DNA of 19,884 nt from CALXCT01 sp964422185 (GTDB taxonomy: Bacteria; Bacillota; Clostridia; Oscillospirales; Oscillospiraceae), in the NCBI GenBank assembly GCA_964422185.1, contig CAYRAG010000035.1, positions 1 to 19,884 of the forward strand, written 5' to 3'. The translations under genes and the position numbers were made by a program. The notes under the pieces are model-generated. The model ran no database searches, was not told the DNA's origin, and was given only the letters and a program-made list of their open reading frames with translations. Positions within the stretch are counted from its first letter, which is position 1, and the number at the start of each line of letters is the position of its first letter. Positions 5,770 through 13,643 of the stretch are shown one piece after another.

Positions 5770-6945
5770 CTAATTTCGCCGATCCTGGAGCCAGCTTGGC
5801 AGAACCCGCGCGTTGATGTTGGAGACCAGACCCGCCGCGAGATACATGGTCAGAATGGAGGATCCTCCGTAGCTGATGAACGGCAGCGTAATCCCGATGA
5901 CGGGCGCCACATACAGGCACATGCCCACATTCAGGATGACCTGGGAGAGAATCATGCCGCCCACGCCCACACAGACCAGGGAGGAGAAAGTGTCCCCCGC
6001 CCTGGCGCCGACATAGAAGCAGCGCAGGATGATGGCGGCCAGGATGAGAAGCAGAGCCACGCAGCCGATGAGCCCCAGCTCCTCGCCGCACACGGAGAAG
6101 ATGAAGTCGGTGTGCCGGGCGGGGAGCGAACCGGAGGATTTGCTCTGGGTCTGGGTGCCGTTGAGATACCCCTGGCCGGTGAGACGGCCGGAGCCGATGG
6201 CCAGCAGGGACCGGGACTGGTGGTAGCCCTTGTCCAGGGGATCCAGGTCGTGGTCAAAGAGCACCCGGATGCGCATGATGCGGTAGTCGTTCCAGAGGGA
6301 GTCGATCCGGGGAAGAACCAGGTTCCAGAGCACCGCCGCCGCGCCGGCGACCACCGCCCCCACGGAGATAAACCACCACTTGCTGACCCCGCCGGCCCAG
6401 CACATGATGATGAAGATGAACAGGTAGATGACGGCCATGCCGAGGTCTTTGGAGACCACGAAGATGAAGCCCATCATGAACAGGATGTGCCCGCCCAGGA
6501 AGAGGACGGAGGGGACGGAGCTGATACCCATGCGGGACTCCTGAATAGAGACGATCTGTTTGGCCAGAAGCAGGATGAAAGTAATCTTCACAAACTCGGT
6601 GGGCTGGAGATTGAACGGAATACCCGGGATATTCAGCCAGGCCAGATTGCCGGTGTTGTCCTCCATGCCCAGGGGCGTGCGCAGCAGGGCGATGAACCCC
6701 AGGGACAAAACCAGGATCCACTTCCATTTTGTCATGATCAGATTCAGTTCCAGGTGGGTGAGCAGAAAGTAGCAGACCAGGCCGAGGCAGATGGCGACCG
6801 CCTGTTTGAGGACGCTGCTGTGGAGCCTCGTGTCATAGCGGGTGGCCGTGTAAATGAGCAGGAGGCCGTAGGCGCTGGCCGCCAGGCAGAATGTCAGCAG
6901 GATCAGATCCGCTTTTTTGATGATGGTCTTGAGCGTGGATAACAC
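5770..6945 (-). CDS. SEDS-family peptidoglycan glycosyltransferase (RodA/FtsW-like)
   Basis: A 391-residue polytopic membrane protein that polymerises lipid II into glycan strands with a class B PBP partner. Family motifs are clear: NLQPTEFVK (112-120), GYHQSRSLLAIGSGRLTGQG (240-259), LPARHTDFIFSVCGEELG (274-291) containing the aspartate (D280) I align with the catalytic one, and PFISYGGSS (355-363). Length and motif wording favour RodA over FtsW, but there is no division or mre gene nearby to decide it. The start is a GTG at 6945, with AGGTGG 9 nt upstream and a promoter ending near 6983. The open frame reaches 7122, but that extension is arginine-rich and lies upstream of the promoter. Transcribed alone, divergent from tsaE. 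Confidence 0.88.
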   Translation of the reverse strand: MLSTLKTIIKKADLILLTFCLAASAYGLLLIYTATRYDTRLHSSVLKQAVAICLGLVCYFLLTHLELNLIMTKWKWILVLSLGFIALLRTPLGMEDNTGNLAWLNIPGIPFNLQPTEFVKITFILLLAKQIVSIQESRMGISSVPSVLFLGGHILFMMGFIFVVSKDLGMAVIYLFIFIIMCWAGGVSKWWFISVGAVVAGAAAVLWNLVLPRIDSLWNDYRIMRIRVLFDHDLDPLDKGYHQSRSLLAIGSGRLTGQGYLNGTQTQSKSSGSLPARHTDFIFSVCGEELGLIGCVALLLILAAIILRCFYVGARAGDTFSSLVCVGVGGMILSQVILNVGMCLYVAPVIGITLPFISYGGSSILTMYLAAGLVSNINARVLPSWLQDRRN

Positions 6946-6982
6946 GGCGGCGCGCCACCTCCCCTCGTGAAGCCGTACGGCT

Positions 6983-7011
6983 ATTCTACCACCGTTCCAT
7001 GAAAAGGTAAA
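6983..7011 (-). promoter_or_regulatory. Promoter of the rodA-like gene
   Basis: On the minus strand TTTACC (7006-7011), a 17-bp spacer and TAGAAT (6983-6988) preceded by a TG extension. The start point near 6976 leaves about 30 nt to the GTG at 6945 and supports that start. Confidence 0.65.
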
Positions 7012-7094
7012 CCAGAAAGGATCCCGTTTTCCCCGGCGGGGGCCTCCCGCACGGGCCGGCGCATCCTGATTTTTCCGGGACAGCCCATTCCCTC

Positions 7095-7123
7095 TGGCCA
7101 ATCCGGGCACGGCGTGGTACAAT
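7095..7123 (+). promoter_or_regulatory. Promoter of the tsaE-tsaB-upp operon
   Basis: TGGCCA (7095-7100), a 17-bp spacer and TACAAT (7118-7123) with a TG extension at 7115-7116. The predicted leader to the tsaE ATG is about 28 nt. Confidence 0.6.
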
Positions 7124-7157
7124 ACCGTCAGCGGCGGGAAAGAGAGGGGGGCCGGGC

Positions 7158-7622
7158 ATGGAGTATCTCACACAGAGCGAGGAGGAGACCGAGCGGCTGG
7201 GCGCTGAGATGGCGCAGAGGCTGCAGCCCGGGGATGTGGTGGCGTTTACCGGCGACCTGGGGGCGGGCAAGACCGCGTTTACCCGCGGCCTGGCACGGGG
7301 CCTGGGCATAGAGGACCGGGTCACCTCCCCCACATTTACCATCGTCAACGAATATGAGGGGGGCCGTCTCCCCCTGTTCCACTTCGACATGTACCGGCTC
7401 TCCTCCTCCGAGGAGCTGTTTGACATCGGCTGGGAGGACTACCTCGTCCGCGGCGGCGTCTGCGCCGTGGAGTGGAGCGAGCGGGTCGCGGACGCCATCG
7501 GCCCGGAGGCATTCCGGGTGGATTTGCGCCGCGGCGCGAATGACGCGCAGCGGATAGTGACGATTACCGGCGGGCCGGTTTCCCCCGCGGGGCGCAGGAC
7601 AGGAGTTGATCACGGATGCTGA
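7158..7622 (+). CDS. tsaE: tRNA t6A-modification ATPase TsaE
   Basis: A 154-residue cytoplasmic P-loop ATPase that works with TsaB and TsaD to load threonylcarbamoyl onto A37 of ANN-decoding tRNAs. The Walker A motif GDLGAGKT is at 32-39, SPTF at 57-60, HFDMYRL at 75-81, and the family's VEWSERV near 104-110. Start ATG 7158 follows GAGAGGGGGG by 7 nt. The last 7 bases overlap tsaB, which suggests translational coupling. The tail after about residue 135 is less conserved in the family. Identification is secure from motif order and from the neighbour tsaB. Confidence 0.93.
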   Translation: MEYLTQSEEETERLGAEMAQRLQPGDVVAFTGDLGAGKTAFTRGLARGLGIEDRVTSPTFTIVNEYEGGRLPLFHFDMYRLSSSEELFDIGWEDYLVRGGVCAVEWSERVADAIGPEAFRVDLRRGANDAQRIVTITGGPVSPAGRRTGVDHGC

Positions 7623-8338
7623 TACTGGCGCTGGAGTCCTCGGCGGTCGCGGCCTCTGTCGCCCTGTGCGACGGGGAGCAGCTCATCGCGCAGTCGTTCC
7701 AGAATACCGGCCTGACCCACAGCACCACTCTGCTGCCCATGGTGGACAGCATGCTGTCCGGCTGCGGCGTGACGCTGTCCCAGGTGGAGCTGATTGCCGT
7801 GGCGGCGGGACCGGGCTCTTTTACGGGGCTGCGCATCGGGGTGGCCACCGCCAAGGGACTTGCGTGGCCGGGGAACAAGCCCTGCGCCGCGGTATCCACC
7901 CTGGAGGCGATGGCGTGGCCGCTGGCGCACACCGGCGGGGTCATCGTGCCGGTGATGGACGCACGCCGCGCCCAGGTGTACAACGCCGTGTTTGCGGGGG
8001 ACGGCCGGAATCTGACGCGCCTGGTGCCGGATCGGGCGGTCGCCGTGGAGCGGCTGGCGGAGGATCTGGCGGAGTTCGAAAAACCGCAGATTTTGGTTGG
8101 CGACGGGGCGCGGATGTGTTATAATGAGCTGTCAGAGAGGGGGCTGCCAGTTAGCCTGGCGCCGCCGCATCTTCTCATGCAGAGCGCCTGGGGAGTCGCC
8201 CGGGGTGCGCTGCGGCTGGCCGAAGCGGGCCAGCTCACGGACTGTGCCGGACTGATTCCAGTCTACCACCGCCTGTCTCAGGCGGAACGGGAGCGTCTGG
8301 AACGGGAGGCGGACAATAGAAAGGGGAATCCGTTATGA
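7616..8338 (+). CDS. tsaB: tRNA t6A-modification protein TsaB
   Basis: A 240-residue actin-like/ASKHA fold protein, the non-catalytic partner that dimerises with TsaD in the t6A complex. The N-terminal LILALESS and the signature GPGSFTGLRIG (65-75) are diagnostic. AGGAG lies 10 nt before the ATG, inside tsaE. The stop overlaps the upp start in ATGA (8335-8338). In many Firmicutes the order is tsaE-tsaB-rimI-tsaD; here rimI and tsaD are missing from this locus and upp follows, so tsaD must lie elsewhere if the pathway is complete. Confidence 0.93.
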   Translation: MLILALESSAVAASVALCDGEQLIAQSFQNTGLTHSTTLLPMVDSMLSGCGVTLSQVELIAVAAGPGSFTGLRIGVATAKGLAWPGNKPCAAVSTLEAMAWPLAHTGGVIVPVMDARRAQVYNAVFAGDGRNLTRLVPDRAVAVERLAEDLAEFEKPQILVGDGARMCYNELSERGLPVSLAPPHLLMQSAWGVARGALRLAEAGQLTDCAGLIPVYHRLSQAERERLEREADNRKGNPL

Positions 8339-8967
8339 ATGGCAGCCTGCACATTTTAGATCACCCTCTGCTGCAGCACAAGCTGTCGATCCTGCGGGAC
8401 GAGCGTACCGGCGTGAAGGAATTCCGCGAGATTGTCGCGGAGATCGCCACCCTGGAGTGCTATGAGGCCACCAGACTTCTCCCCCTGGAGGACATCGAGA
8501 TCAAAACCCCCGTGGCCACCGGAACTTTTAAGACCCTGGCGGGCAAGAAGCTGGCCATTGTCCCCATCCTGCGCGCGGGCCTGGGGATGGTGAGCGGGAT
8601 TCTCGACCTGATTCCGTCCGCCAAGGTGGGTCATATCGGCCTGTACCGCGACCCTGCCACCCTGACGCCGGTGGAGTACTACTGCAAGCTGCCCAATGAC
8701 ATCTCAGACCGGGATGTGATTGTGCTGGATCCCATGCTGGCCACCGGCGGCTCCGCCGTGGCGGCCATTGAGTTCCTCAAGCGCTATGAGTGCAGGAGCA
8801 TCAAACTGATGAATATCCTGGCCGCCCCGCAGGGGATTGAGGCGGTGCAGAAAGCGCACCCGGATGTGGATATCTATGTGGCCGGCGTGGACGAGGGCCT
8901 CAATGAGCACGGGTATATCGTGCCCGGCCTCGGCGACGCGGGAGACCGCATCTTCGGCACGAAGTAA
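8335..8967 (+). CDS. upp: Uracil phosphoribosyltransferase
   Basis: A 210-residue type I phosphoribosyltransferase making UMP from uracil and PRPP for pyrimidine salvage, the usual length for Upp. The PRPP loop VIVLDPMLATGGS is at 128-140, the IVPILRAGLGM segment near 75-85, and the uracil-binding C-terminus GYIVPGLGDAGDRIFGTK closes the protein. ATG 8335 overlaps the tsaB stop by 4 bases with AAAGGGG 8-9 nt upstream. Coupling upp to t6A genes looks like operon convenience rather than a shared pathway. It is followed by a convergent terminator. Confidence 0.95.
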   Translation: MNGSLHILDHPLLQHKLSILRDERTGVKEFREIVAEIATLECYEATRLLPLEDIEIKTPVATGTFKTLAGKKLAIVPILRAGLGMVSGILDLIPSAKVGHIGLYRDPATLTPVEYYCKLPNDISDRDVIVLDPMLATGGSAVAAIEFLKRYECRSIKLMNILAAPQGIEAVQKAHPDVDIYVAGVDEGLNEHGYIVPGLGDAGDRIFGTK

Positions 8968-9012
8968 CCGGGCGTCCCCTGATGCCCGGGCAGACCCGGA
9001 AAATGTACAGGA

Positions 9013-9050
9013 AAAGCGCCGTCCTCCGCAGTCGCGGGAGACGGCGCTTT
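9013..9050. terminator. Convergent terminator between upp and the sirtuin gene
   Basis: AAAGCGCCGTC (9013-9023) pairs with GACGGCGCTTT (9040-9050), with an inner CTCCGC/GCGGGAG hairpin. The T-runs are short (3-4) on both sides, so efficiency may be moderate. Confidence 0.65.
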
Positions 9051-9057
9051 GGCCTGC

Positions 9058-9780
9058 TCAGACCTGGATGGCGCCCAGCACTTCCCCGATGGCGCCCTGG
9101 ATAATCAGGTTCGCCTGGTCGTCGTAGGGGGTGGGGCTCTTGTTGATGAGGACGAGTCTGTCCCCGTGGTAGTACTCGATCAGTCCGGCGGCCGGGTAGA
9201 CGGCAAGGGAGGTTCCGCCGATGATCAGCATGTCCGCCCGGTAGATGGCGTCTATGGCCTCGGCCATGACCTGCTGATCCAGCGGCTCCTCGTACAGCAC
9301 CACATCGGGCTTGATCACGCCGCCGCAGGTGCAGCGGGGCACGCCGGCGGACTCCAGAATCTCCCGTGCGGTGTAGGATTTGCGGCACTTCTGGCAGTAG
9401 TTCCGGTGGACGGAGCCGTGGAGCTCCAGCACATGGCTGCTGCCCGCCGCCTGATGCAGTCCGTCAATGTTCTGCGTGATGACCGCGGTCAGCTTGCCCG
9501 CCCGCTCCAGTTCCGCCAGCTTGAGGTGGGCGGCGTTGGGTCTGGCGTCCAGACAGAGCATCTTCGCCCGGTAGAAGCGGAAGAACTCCTCCGTGTTCCG
9601 GACGAAAAAGGTGTGGCTGAGAATGGTCTCCGGCGGATAGTCGTACTGCTGGTGGTACAGGCCGTCCACGCTGCGGAAATCCGGGATGCCGCTCTCGGTG
9701 GAGACGCCGGCGCCTCCGAAGAAAGCGATGCGGTTGCTCTCCGTAATCCACTGCTGCAGTTTTTCTCTGGCTGTGAGCAT
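9058..9780 (-). CDS. NAD-dependent protein deacylase, sirtuin (Sir2 family)
   Basis: A 240-residue cytoplasmic sirtuin that removes acyl groups from lysine while cleaving NAD+ to nicotinamide and O-acyl-ADP-ribose. Motifs: GAGVSTESGIPDFR (23-36), TQNID (102-106), catalytic H121 in LELHGS, zinc cysteines C129, C132, C150 and C152, and GTSLAVYPAAGL near the C-terminus. The Y-x2-R signature of desuccinylase-type sirtuins is not seen after the PDFR motif, so a deacetylase is more likely. ATG 9780 has GGAGG 8-9 nt upstream; the frame extends to 9825 but without that support. It follows the aldo/keto reductase gene by 49 bp, so the two are probably cotranscribed. Confidence 0.92.
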   Translation of the reverse strand: MLTAREKLQQWITESNRIAFFGGAGVSTESGIPDFRSVDGLYHQQYDYPPETILSHTFFVRNTEEFFRFYRAKMLCLDARPNAAHLKLAELERAGKLTAVITQNIDGLHQAAGSSHVLELHGSVHRNYCQKCRKSYTAREILESAGVPRCTCGGVIKPDVVLYEEPLDQQVMAEAIDAIYRADMLIIGGTSLAVYPAAGLIEYYHGDRLVLINKSPTPYDDQANLIIQGAIGEVLGAIQV

Positions 9781-9829
9781 GGGTAATTCCTCCCTGCGTT
9801 TGTGTTGTATCTGATCCGGCCGCACCGGC

Positions 9830-10957
9830 TCAGGAGATCAGGTGTGCGGCGCAGTCGGCCAGATAATCCGGTACTTTCAGGTGCTGGGGGCACGCGCTTT
9901 CGCACTGGCCGCATCTGACGCACGCGTCCGCGCCGTTTCCCGTCCCGACGCTGCGCGCGTAGTCCATTCTGCCCCGGTCGTCCAGCCCCCAGATCATCTG
10001 CATGTTCCGGGCGGAGAAGATGTCCGGTATGGGGATCTCCATGGGGCAGCCGGACATGCAGTAGCGGCAGCCAGTGCAGGGGATGCTGGGTATCTCAGAC
10101 AGCGCGGCCCGTGCGGCCTGGATGACCTCCTGCTCCGCGTCCGTCAGGACACGCAGGTTCGCGACGCTGCGGATATTGTCCTCCACCTGCTCCAGACTGG
10201 ACATGCCGGACAGCACGGTGATGACCCCGTCCAGGCCGGCGGCGAAGCGCATCGCCCAGGACGCGAACGAGGCGTCCGGGTTGGCCGTGCGCAGGATGTC
10301 CTGGATGGCCGGCGGCGGCGACGAGAGCGCACCGCCCTTGACCGGCTCCATGATGACAACAGGCACCGCGTGTTTCCGCGCAATCTCGTAGTTGGCCCGG
10401 GCGGCCACATAGGGGTTCTCCCAGTCCGCGTAGTTGATCTGGAGCTGGACAAATTCCGCGTCCGGGTGCGTGGCCAGCAGGCCGTCCAGCATCTCCGGCC
10501 CGCCGTGGAACGAGAAGCCCCAGTGCCGGATCAGGCCTTTCGCTTTCTGCTCCCGGACATAATCCCAGAGGCCGTATTCGTTGTAGACCTGGAGGTTCGC
10601 CTCCTCCACCCCGTGGAGGAGATAGTAGTCGAAGTAGCCGGCGCCGGTGCGCTCCAGGCTGATCCGGAGCTGATCCTTCGCCTGCTCCTCCGTGGGCCTG
10701 CCGATCCAGGCGTTGAGTTTCGTGGCCAGGGTGAAGCTGTCCCTGGGATAGCGATCCACGATGGCGGCTTTGGCGGTGCGCTCCGACTCGCCGCCGTCGT
10801 AGAGGTAGGCCGTGTCGAAATAGGTCTGTCCGGCCTCCATGAACCGATCGACCATGCTGATGGTCTGCGCCAGGTCAATCCCGCCTGACGGGTTTTTGGG
10901 CAGGCGCATCAGGCCGAAGCCCAGCTTCGGCGTATGTTCGCCCAGATAGCGCTCCAT
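9830..10957 (-). CDS. Aldo/keto reductase with two C-terminal [4Fe-4S] motifs (copy 1)
   Basis: A 375-residue redox enzyme. An N-terminal aldo/keto reductase barrel carries the tetrad D48, Y53, K80 and H115, which normally reduces carbonyls with NAD(P)H. A ferredoxin-like tail has two CX2CX2CX3CP clusters: C294/C297/C300/C304 and C346/C349/C352/C356. Such fusions are common in anaerobes; substrate and electron partner are mostly unknown. ATG 10957 has a perfect AGGAGG 8 nt upstream. It lies between a paralogue 85 bp upstream and the sirtuin 49 bp downstream, all leftward, with no clear terminator between them. Confidence 0.9.
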   Translation of the reverse strand: MERYLGEHTPKLGFGLMRLPKNPSGGIDLAQTISMVDRFMEAGQTYFDTAYLYDGGESERTAKAAIVDRYPRDSFTLATKLNAWIGRPTEEQAKDQLRISLERTGAGYFDYYLLHGVEEANLQVYNEYGLWDYVREQKAKGLIRHWGFSFHGGPEMLDGLLATHPDAEFVQLQINYADWENPYVAARANYEIARKHAVPVVIMEPVKGGALSSPPPAIQDILRTANPDASFASWAMRFAAGLDGVITVLSGMSSLEQVEDNIRSVANLRVLTDAEQEVIQAARAALSEIPSIPCTGCRYCMSGCPMEIPIPDIFSARNMQMIWGLDDRGRMDYARSVGTGNGADACVRCGQCESACPQHLKVPDYLADCAAHLIS

Positions 10958-11042
10958 AGGGATACCTCCTGAACACAAAGAGTGGACGGACCGCGATGGC
11001 CGCGGGTGCCCGGCGGGTGTGCCCCCCGGGAGGGCAGAACGA

Positions 11043-12185
11043 TCAGAACTGCACCTCGGAGAGCATTTTGGAGAAATCCGCCATGGCCTCGGAGATCTTC
11101 AGCTGCTGGGGACAGACGGCCTCGCAGCTTCTGCACCCGACGCAGCACGACGGCTGCCTGTCCCTGGGCACCGCGCCCAGCGCCATGGGGGCGATGAAGC
11201 CGCCGCCGGTAAACGCGTGCTCGTTGTACAGGGACAGCAGGGAGGGGATATCCAGATTCTGCGGGCAGTAGGACACGCAGTAGCGGCAGCCGGTGCAGGG
11301 CAGAACTCTGGCGTCCACCATGCCCCGGGCCATGTCCAGCAGCGCGGTCATCTCCCCCTCGCTGAGAGGCGCCTCAGTCTGGAAGATGGCGACATTGTCC
11401 TTCACCTGATCCAGGGAGGACATGCCGGACAGCGTCACCACCACATTGGGCAGCGTCTGCGTGAACCGGAACGCCCAGGCGGGAACGGACTCCTCCGGGC
11501 GCATCCCGCGCAGCACGGCGGTCTGCTCCTCCGTCAGACTGGCCAGGCGGCCGCCCCGGAGGGGCTCCATCAGCCAGATGGGGATGTGGTACTCCCCGAG
11601 CAGCTCCGCTTTCTCCCGTGCGGACTGGAACTCCCAGTCGATGTAGTTGGCCTGGATCTGGCAGAACTCCATCTGCTCGCCGCAGGCCTCCAGGAACCGC
11701 TTCAGCACGGGCATGTTGCCGTGGGTGGAGAAGCCGAGATGCCGGATGCGGCCGTTCTCTTTCTGCCTGAGGAGATACGGCAGGATGCCGTATTTGGGAT
11801 CCAGATAGCCGTCGATGTTCAGCTCGCACACATTGTGGAACAGGTAGAAGTCGAAGTAGTCCACCCCGCACCGCTCCAGCTGCTGCTCAAAGATCTCCTC
11901 CGCCCTGTCCATGTTGTTCAGGTCGTAGCCCGGGCACTTGTCCGCCAGATACCAGCTGTCCCTGGGATGCCTGGCCAGCGCCTGGCCCAGCACGACCTCG
12001 GATTTGCCCAGGTGGTAGTCCCAGCCGGTATCGAAGTAGTTGACGCCGTGGGCGATGGCGTAGTCCACCATCTCCCGGGCCGCCGGAACATCGACTTTCC
12101 CGTCATCCCCGTCCAGAACGGGCAGACGCATGGCGCCGAACCCCAGCGCGGACAGTTCCATATCCTGAAATTTCCGGTAGATCAT
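11043..12185 (-). CDS. Aldo/keto reductase with two C-terminal [4Fe-4S] motifs (copy 2)
   Basis: A 380-residue paralogue of the next gene downstream, with the same architecture: barrel tetrad D52, Y57, K83 and H117, then clusters C297/C300/C303/C307 and C348/C351/C354/C358. Shared blocks such as LPCTGCRYC against IPCTGCRYC and the TLSGMSSLDQV against TVLSGMSSLEQV segments indicate an old tandem duplication, but the rest is well diverged, so the substrates may differ. The ATG at 12185 has AAGGTG about 9 nt upstream, with AGAGG closer. It is the first gene of the leftward cluster, behind a -10 at 12260-12265 and a hairpin-rich leader. Confidence 0.9.
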   Translation of the reverse strand: MIYRKFQDMELSALGFGAMRLPVLDGDDGKVDVPAAREMVDYAIAHGVNYFDTGWDYHLGKSEVVLGQALARHPRDSWYLADKCPGYDLNNMDRAEEIFEQQLERCGVDYFDFYLFHNVCELNIDGYLDPKYGILPYLLRQKENGRIRHLGFSTHGNMPVLKRFLEACGEQMEFCQIQANYIDWEFQSAREKAELLGEYHIPIWLMEPLRGGRLASLTEEQTAVLRGMRPEESVPAWAFRFTQTLPNVVVTLSGMSSLDQVKDNVAIFQTEAPLSEGEMTALLDMARGMVDARVLPCTGCRYCVSYCPQNLDIPSLLSLYNEHAFTGGGFIAPMALGAVPRDRQPSCCVGCRSCEAVCPQQLKISEAMADFSKMLSEVQF

Positions 12186-12259
12186 ATCCTCTCACCTTTC
12201 CTGACTCGCTTTGGAACCTCAAACGGCGGAGGGGAAGCGGGCATTTCCGTTCCGCGGAC

Positions 12260-12265
12260 ATTATA
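12260..12265 (-). promoter_or_regulatory. -10 box in front of the aldo/keto reductase cluster
   Basis: The minus strand reads TATAAT (12260-12265), giving a leader of about 68 nt. No acceptable -35 is visible at 16-18 bp (GC-rich sequence), so activation by a factor would be needed if it is used. Confidence 0.4.
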
Positions 12266-12295
12266 CCGCATGGAGCAGTCTGCTTCCCCGGCGGC

Positions 12296-12350
12296 AAAAA
12301 AGAATAGAAAAAGCGGCTCTCTCATGACCGCGGTCACGAGCGAGCGCCGC
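12296..12350 (-). terminator. Leftward intrinsic terminator ahead of the aldo/keto reductase cluster
   Basis: On the minus strand the arms (plus-strand positions 12332-12350 and 12313-12329) form a long imperfect stem around GACC/GGTC. They are followed by TTTTTCTATTCTTTTTT. No leftward gene lies upstream, so it ends either a small RNA or an attenuated leader. Confidence 0.65.
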
Positions 12351-12470
12351 CTGTTTGCCAATCGGCCCGCCGGTACAGCGGAGGCAACCCGGCCTCCGCA
12401 GATGTTCTGACCGGGGCGTTTCCCCGCGGGATTTCGCCGGAAATCCGCCCCATAGGTTCTCTTCCCACCG
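12300..12470 (-). ncRNA. Candidate structured leader or small RNA upstream of the aldo/keto reductases
   Basis: An extended -10, TGGTATAAA (minus strand, 12478-12486), would start a transcript near 12470 that meets the terminator at 12296-12350. In between lie an 8-bp perfect hairpin GCGGAGGC/GCCTCCGC (12378-12385 and 12392-12399), a CGGGG/CCCCG hairpin near 12412-12426 and a GGATTT/AAATCC pair near 12429-12445. It could be a ~170-nt small RNA or a conditional terminator controlling the cluster. No known riboswitch core was recognised. Confidence 0.35.
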
Positions 12471-12610
12471 GCAAAATTTTATACCAGGACAGGGGAGATT
12501 GCAAGCCCTACTTTCGCAAATTCCGCGCCCGGCGCCGGGTTCCGGCGGGAAATACCGCAAAAAAGTGGCGAAACGGAAAAGACCCTCTTTTCTTTTCCGG
12601 ACGAATTGGT

Positions 12611-12616
12611 TATAAT
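12611..12616 (+). promoter_or_regulatory. -10 box of the membrane protein-metG-galE cluster
   Basis: A perfect TATAAT (12611-12616) with a pyrimidine-rich, weak -35 region. The predicted start near 12623 leaves about 44 nt to the GTG at 12667. Confidence 0.55.
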
Positions 12617-12666
12617 ACTTCTTCGATTGAACGCCCGGCGGGGCCAGGGGAAGGAGGCGCACGCCC

Positions 12667-13584
12667 GTGAGAAAGGATCTTGTCCTGCCTGTCGTTGCGC
12701 TTGCGGGCGGAGCGGGAGGATTCCTGCTGCGCCGGCTCCAGCTGGCGCACGGGTTTGAGGCGGGAACCGGTCTGCCTGTCCAGGGGGATCTGTTCTCCGC
12801 GCTGCTGCTGGCCCTGACTTTGCTGATGACGGCGGCTTTTCTGCTTTTATGCAGGGGAGATCACCGCGTGTTCCGGGGCTATGACGAGGCATTCGCCTCC
12901 TCCAGCCGGCTGGTCTACCTGGGGAACAATGTCACCGCCGCGCTTCTGGTGCTGGCGGCGGCCTGGCGGATGCAGAAACTGCTGTTCCAGGACTGGCCGG
13001 CCACCTCCTATGAGGCGGCAAACGCGCAGATGATGAGCATGAGCCCCCTGCCGATTCTGCTCTCCGGCCTGGTGGTTCCCCTGCTGTCCGTGGCGCTCTG
13101 CGTGGGCGCGGCGATTGCCCTGTTCCTCCTGGCGAGAAACAATTACCGGGGAGAGGGGCGCGGCAACCGGACCGTGGCGGCGGTGATCCCCGCCTACGGC
13201 AGCTGCCTGTGGCTGATTGAGACCTATCGCGAGTGCAGCGACAACCCCATTCTGGCGGACTATGCCTACCAGCTGCTGGCCATTGTGGCGATTACCACGG
13301 CGCTGTACTTCACCGCGGCGTTTTCTTTCCGGAAGAGGAGCGGACCGTTCCTGCTGCTTGTCTCCTCCATGATGTCGGTCTATCTCAGCATGGTGGCCCT
13401 GGCGGACGGCGTCGAACTGACGGAGGCGCTGCTTCTGCTCTCGGCGGTTGTGGGTCTGACCACCCAGACTTATGTTGTGCTGCACAATGACGCGAAACTG
13501 TCCTGGCCGAGGCGGCCGGCCCACCTGGCGAGGAAGGATGACGACGACGGGGAGGAGGAGGACGCGGCGGTTCAGGAGCGCTGA
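12667..13584 (+). CDS. Eight-TM membrane protein of unknown function
   Basis: A 305-residue protein I do not recognise. Hydrophobic segments lie near residues 5-22, 40-61, 82-100, 128-156, 168-185, 196-220, 227-246 and 250-272, so about eight membrane passes. A short acidic tail (290-300, DDDDGEEED) is probably cytoplasmic. No enzyme motif, signal peptidase site or transporter signature was seen. It starts with a GTG at 12667 behind a perfect AAGGAGG with 9-nt spacing. It is followed after 59 bp by metG in the same direction without a terminator, so it probably shares a transcript with metG and galE. The bases fit its neighbours, with no sign of transfer. Confidence 0.75.
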   Translation: MRKDLVLPVVALAGGAGGFLLRRLQLAHGFEAGTGLPVQGDLFSALLLALTLLMTAAFLLLCRGDHRVFRGYDEAFASSSRLVYLGNNVTAALLVLAAAWRMQKLLFQDWPATSYEAANAQMMSMSPLPILLSGLVVPLLSVALCVGAAIALFLLARNNYRGEGRGNRTVAAVIPAYGSCLWLIETYRECSDNPILADYAYQLLAIVAITTALYFTAAFSFRKRSGPFLLLVSSMMSVYLSMVALADGVELTEALLLLSAVVGLTTQTYVVLHNDAKLSWPRRPAHLARKDDDDGEEEDAAVQER

Positions 13585-13643
13585 GCCGGGGATGCCGCGG
13601 CTCTCGTCATTTGAGGCTTTGCCATTCCGAAGGAGGATCTCTG

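Noticed and set aside
5512..6942. 476-codon plus-strand frame opposite the rodA-like gene
   Set aside because: Gln/Asp/His/Gly-rich composition typical of the antisense of a membrane protein; it runs through the bidirectional terminator.
12320..12370. T-box element (ACCGCGG near AACAGGCGG on the minus strand)
   Set aside because: The TGGNACCGCG core is not intact, there is no room for a specifier stem, and the downstream genes are not amino-acid related.
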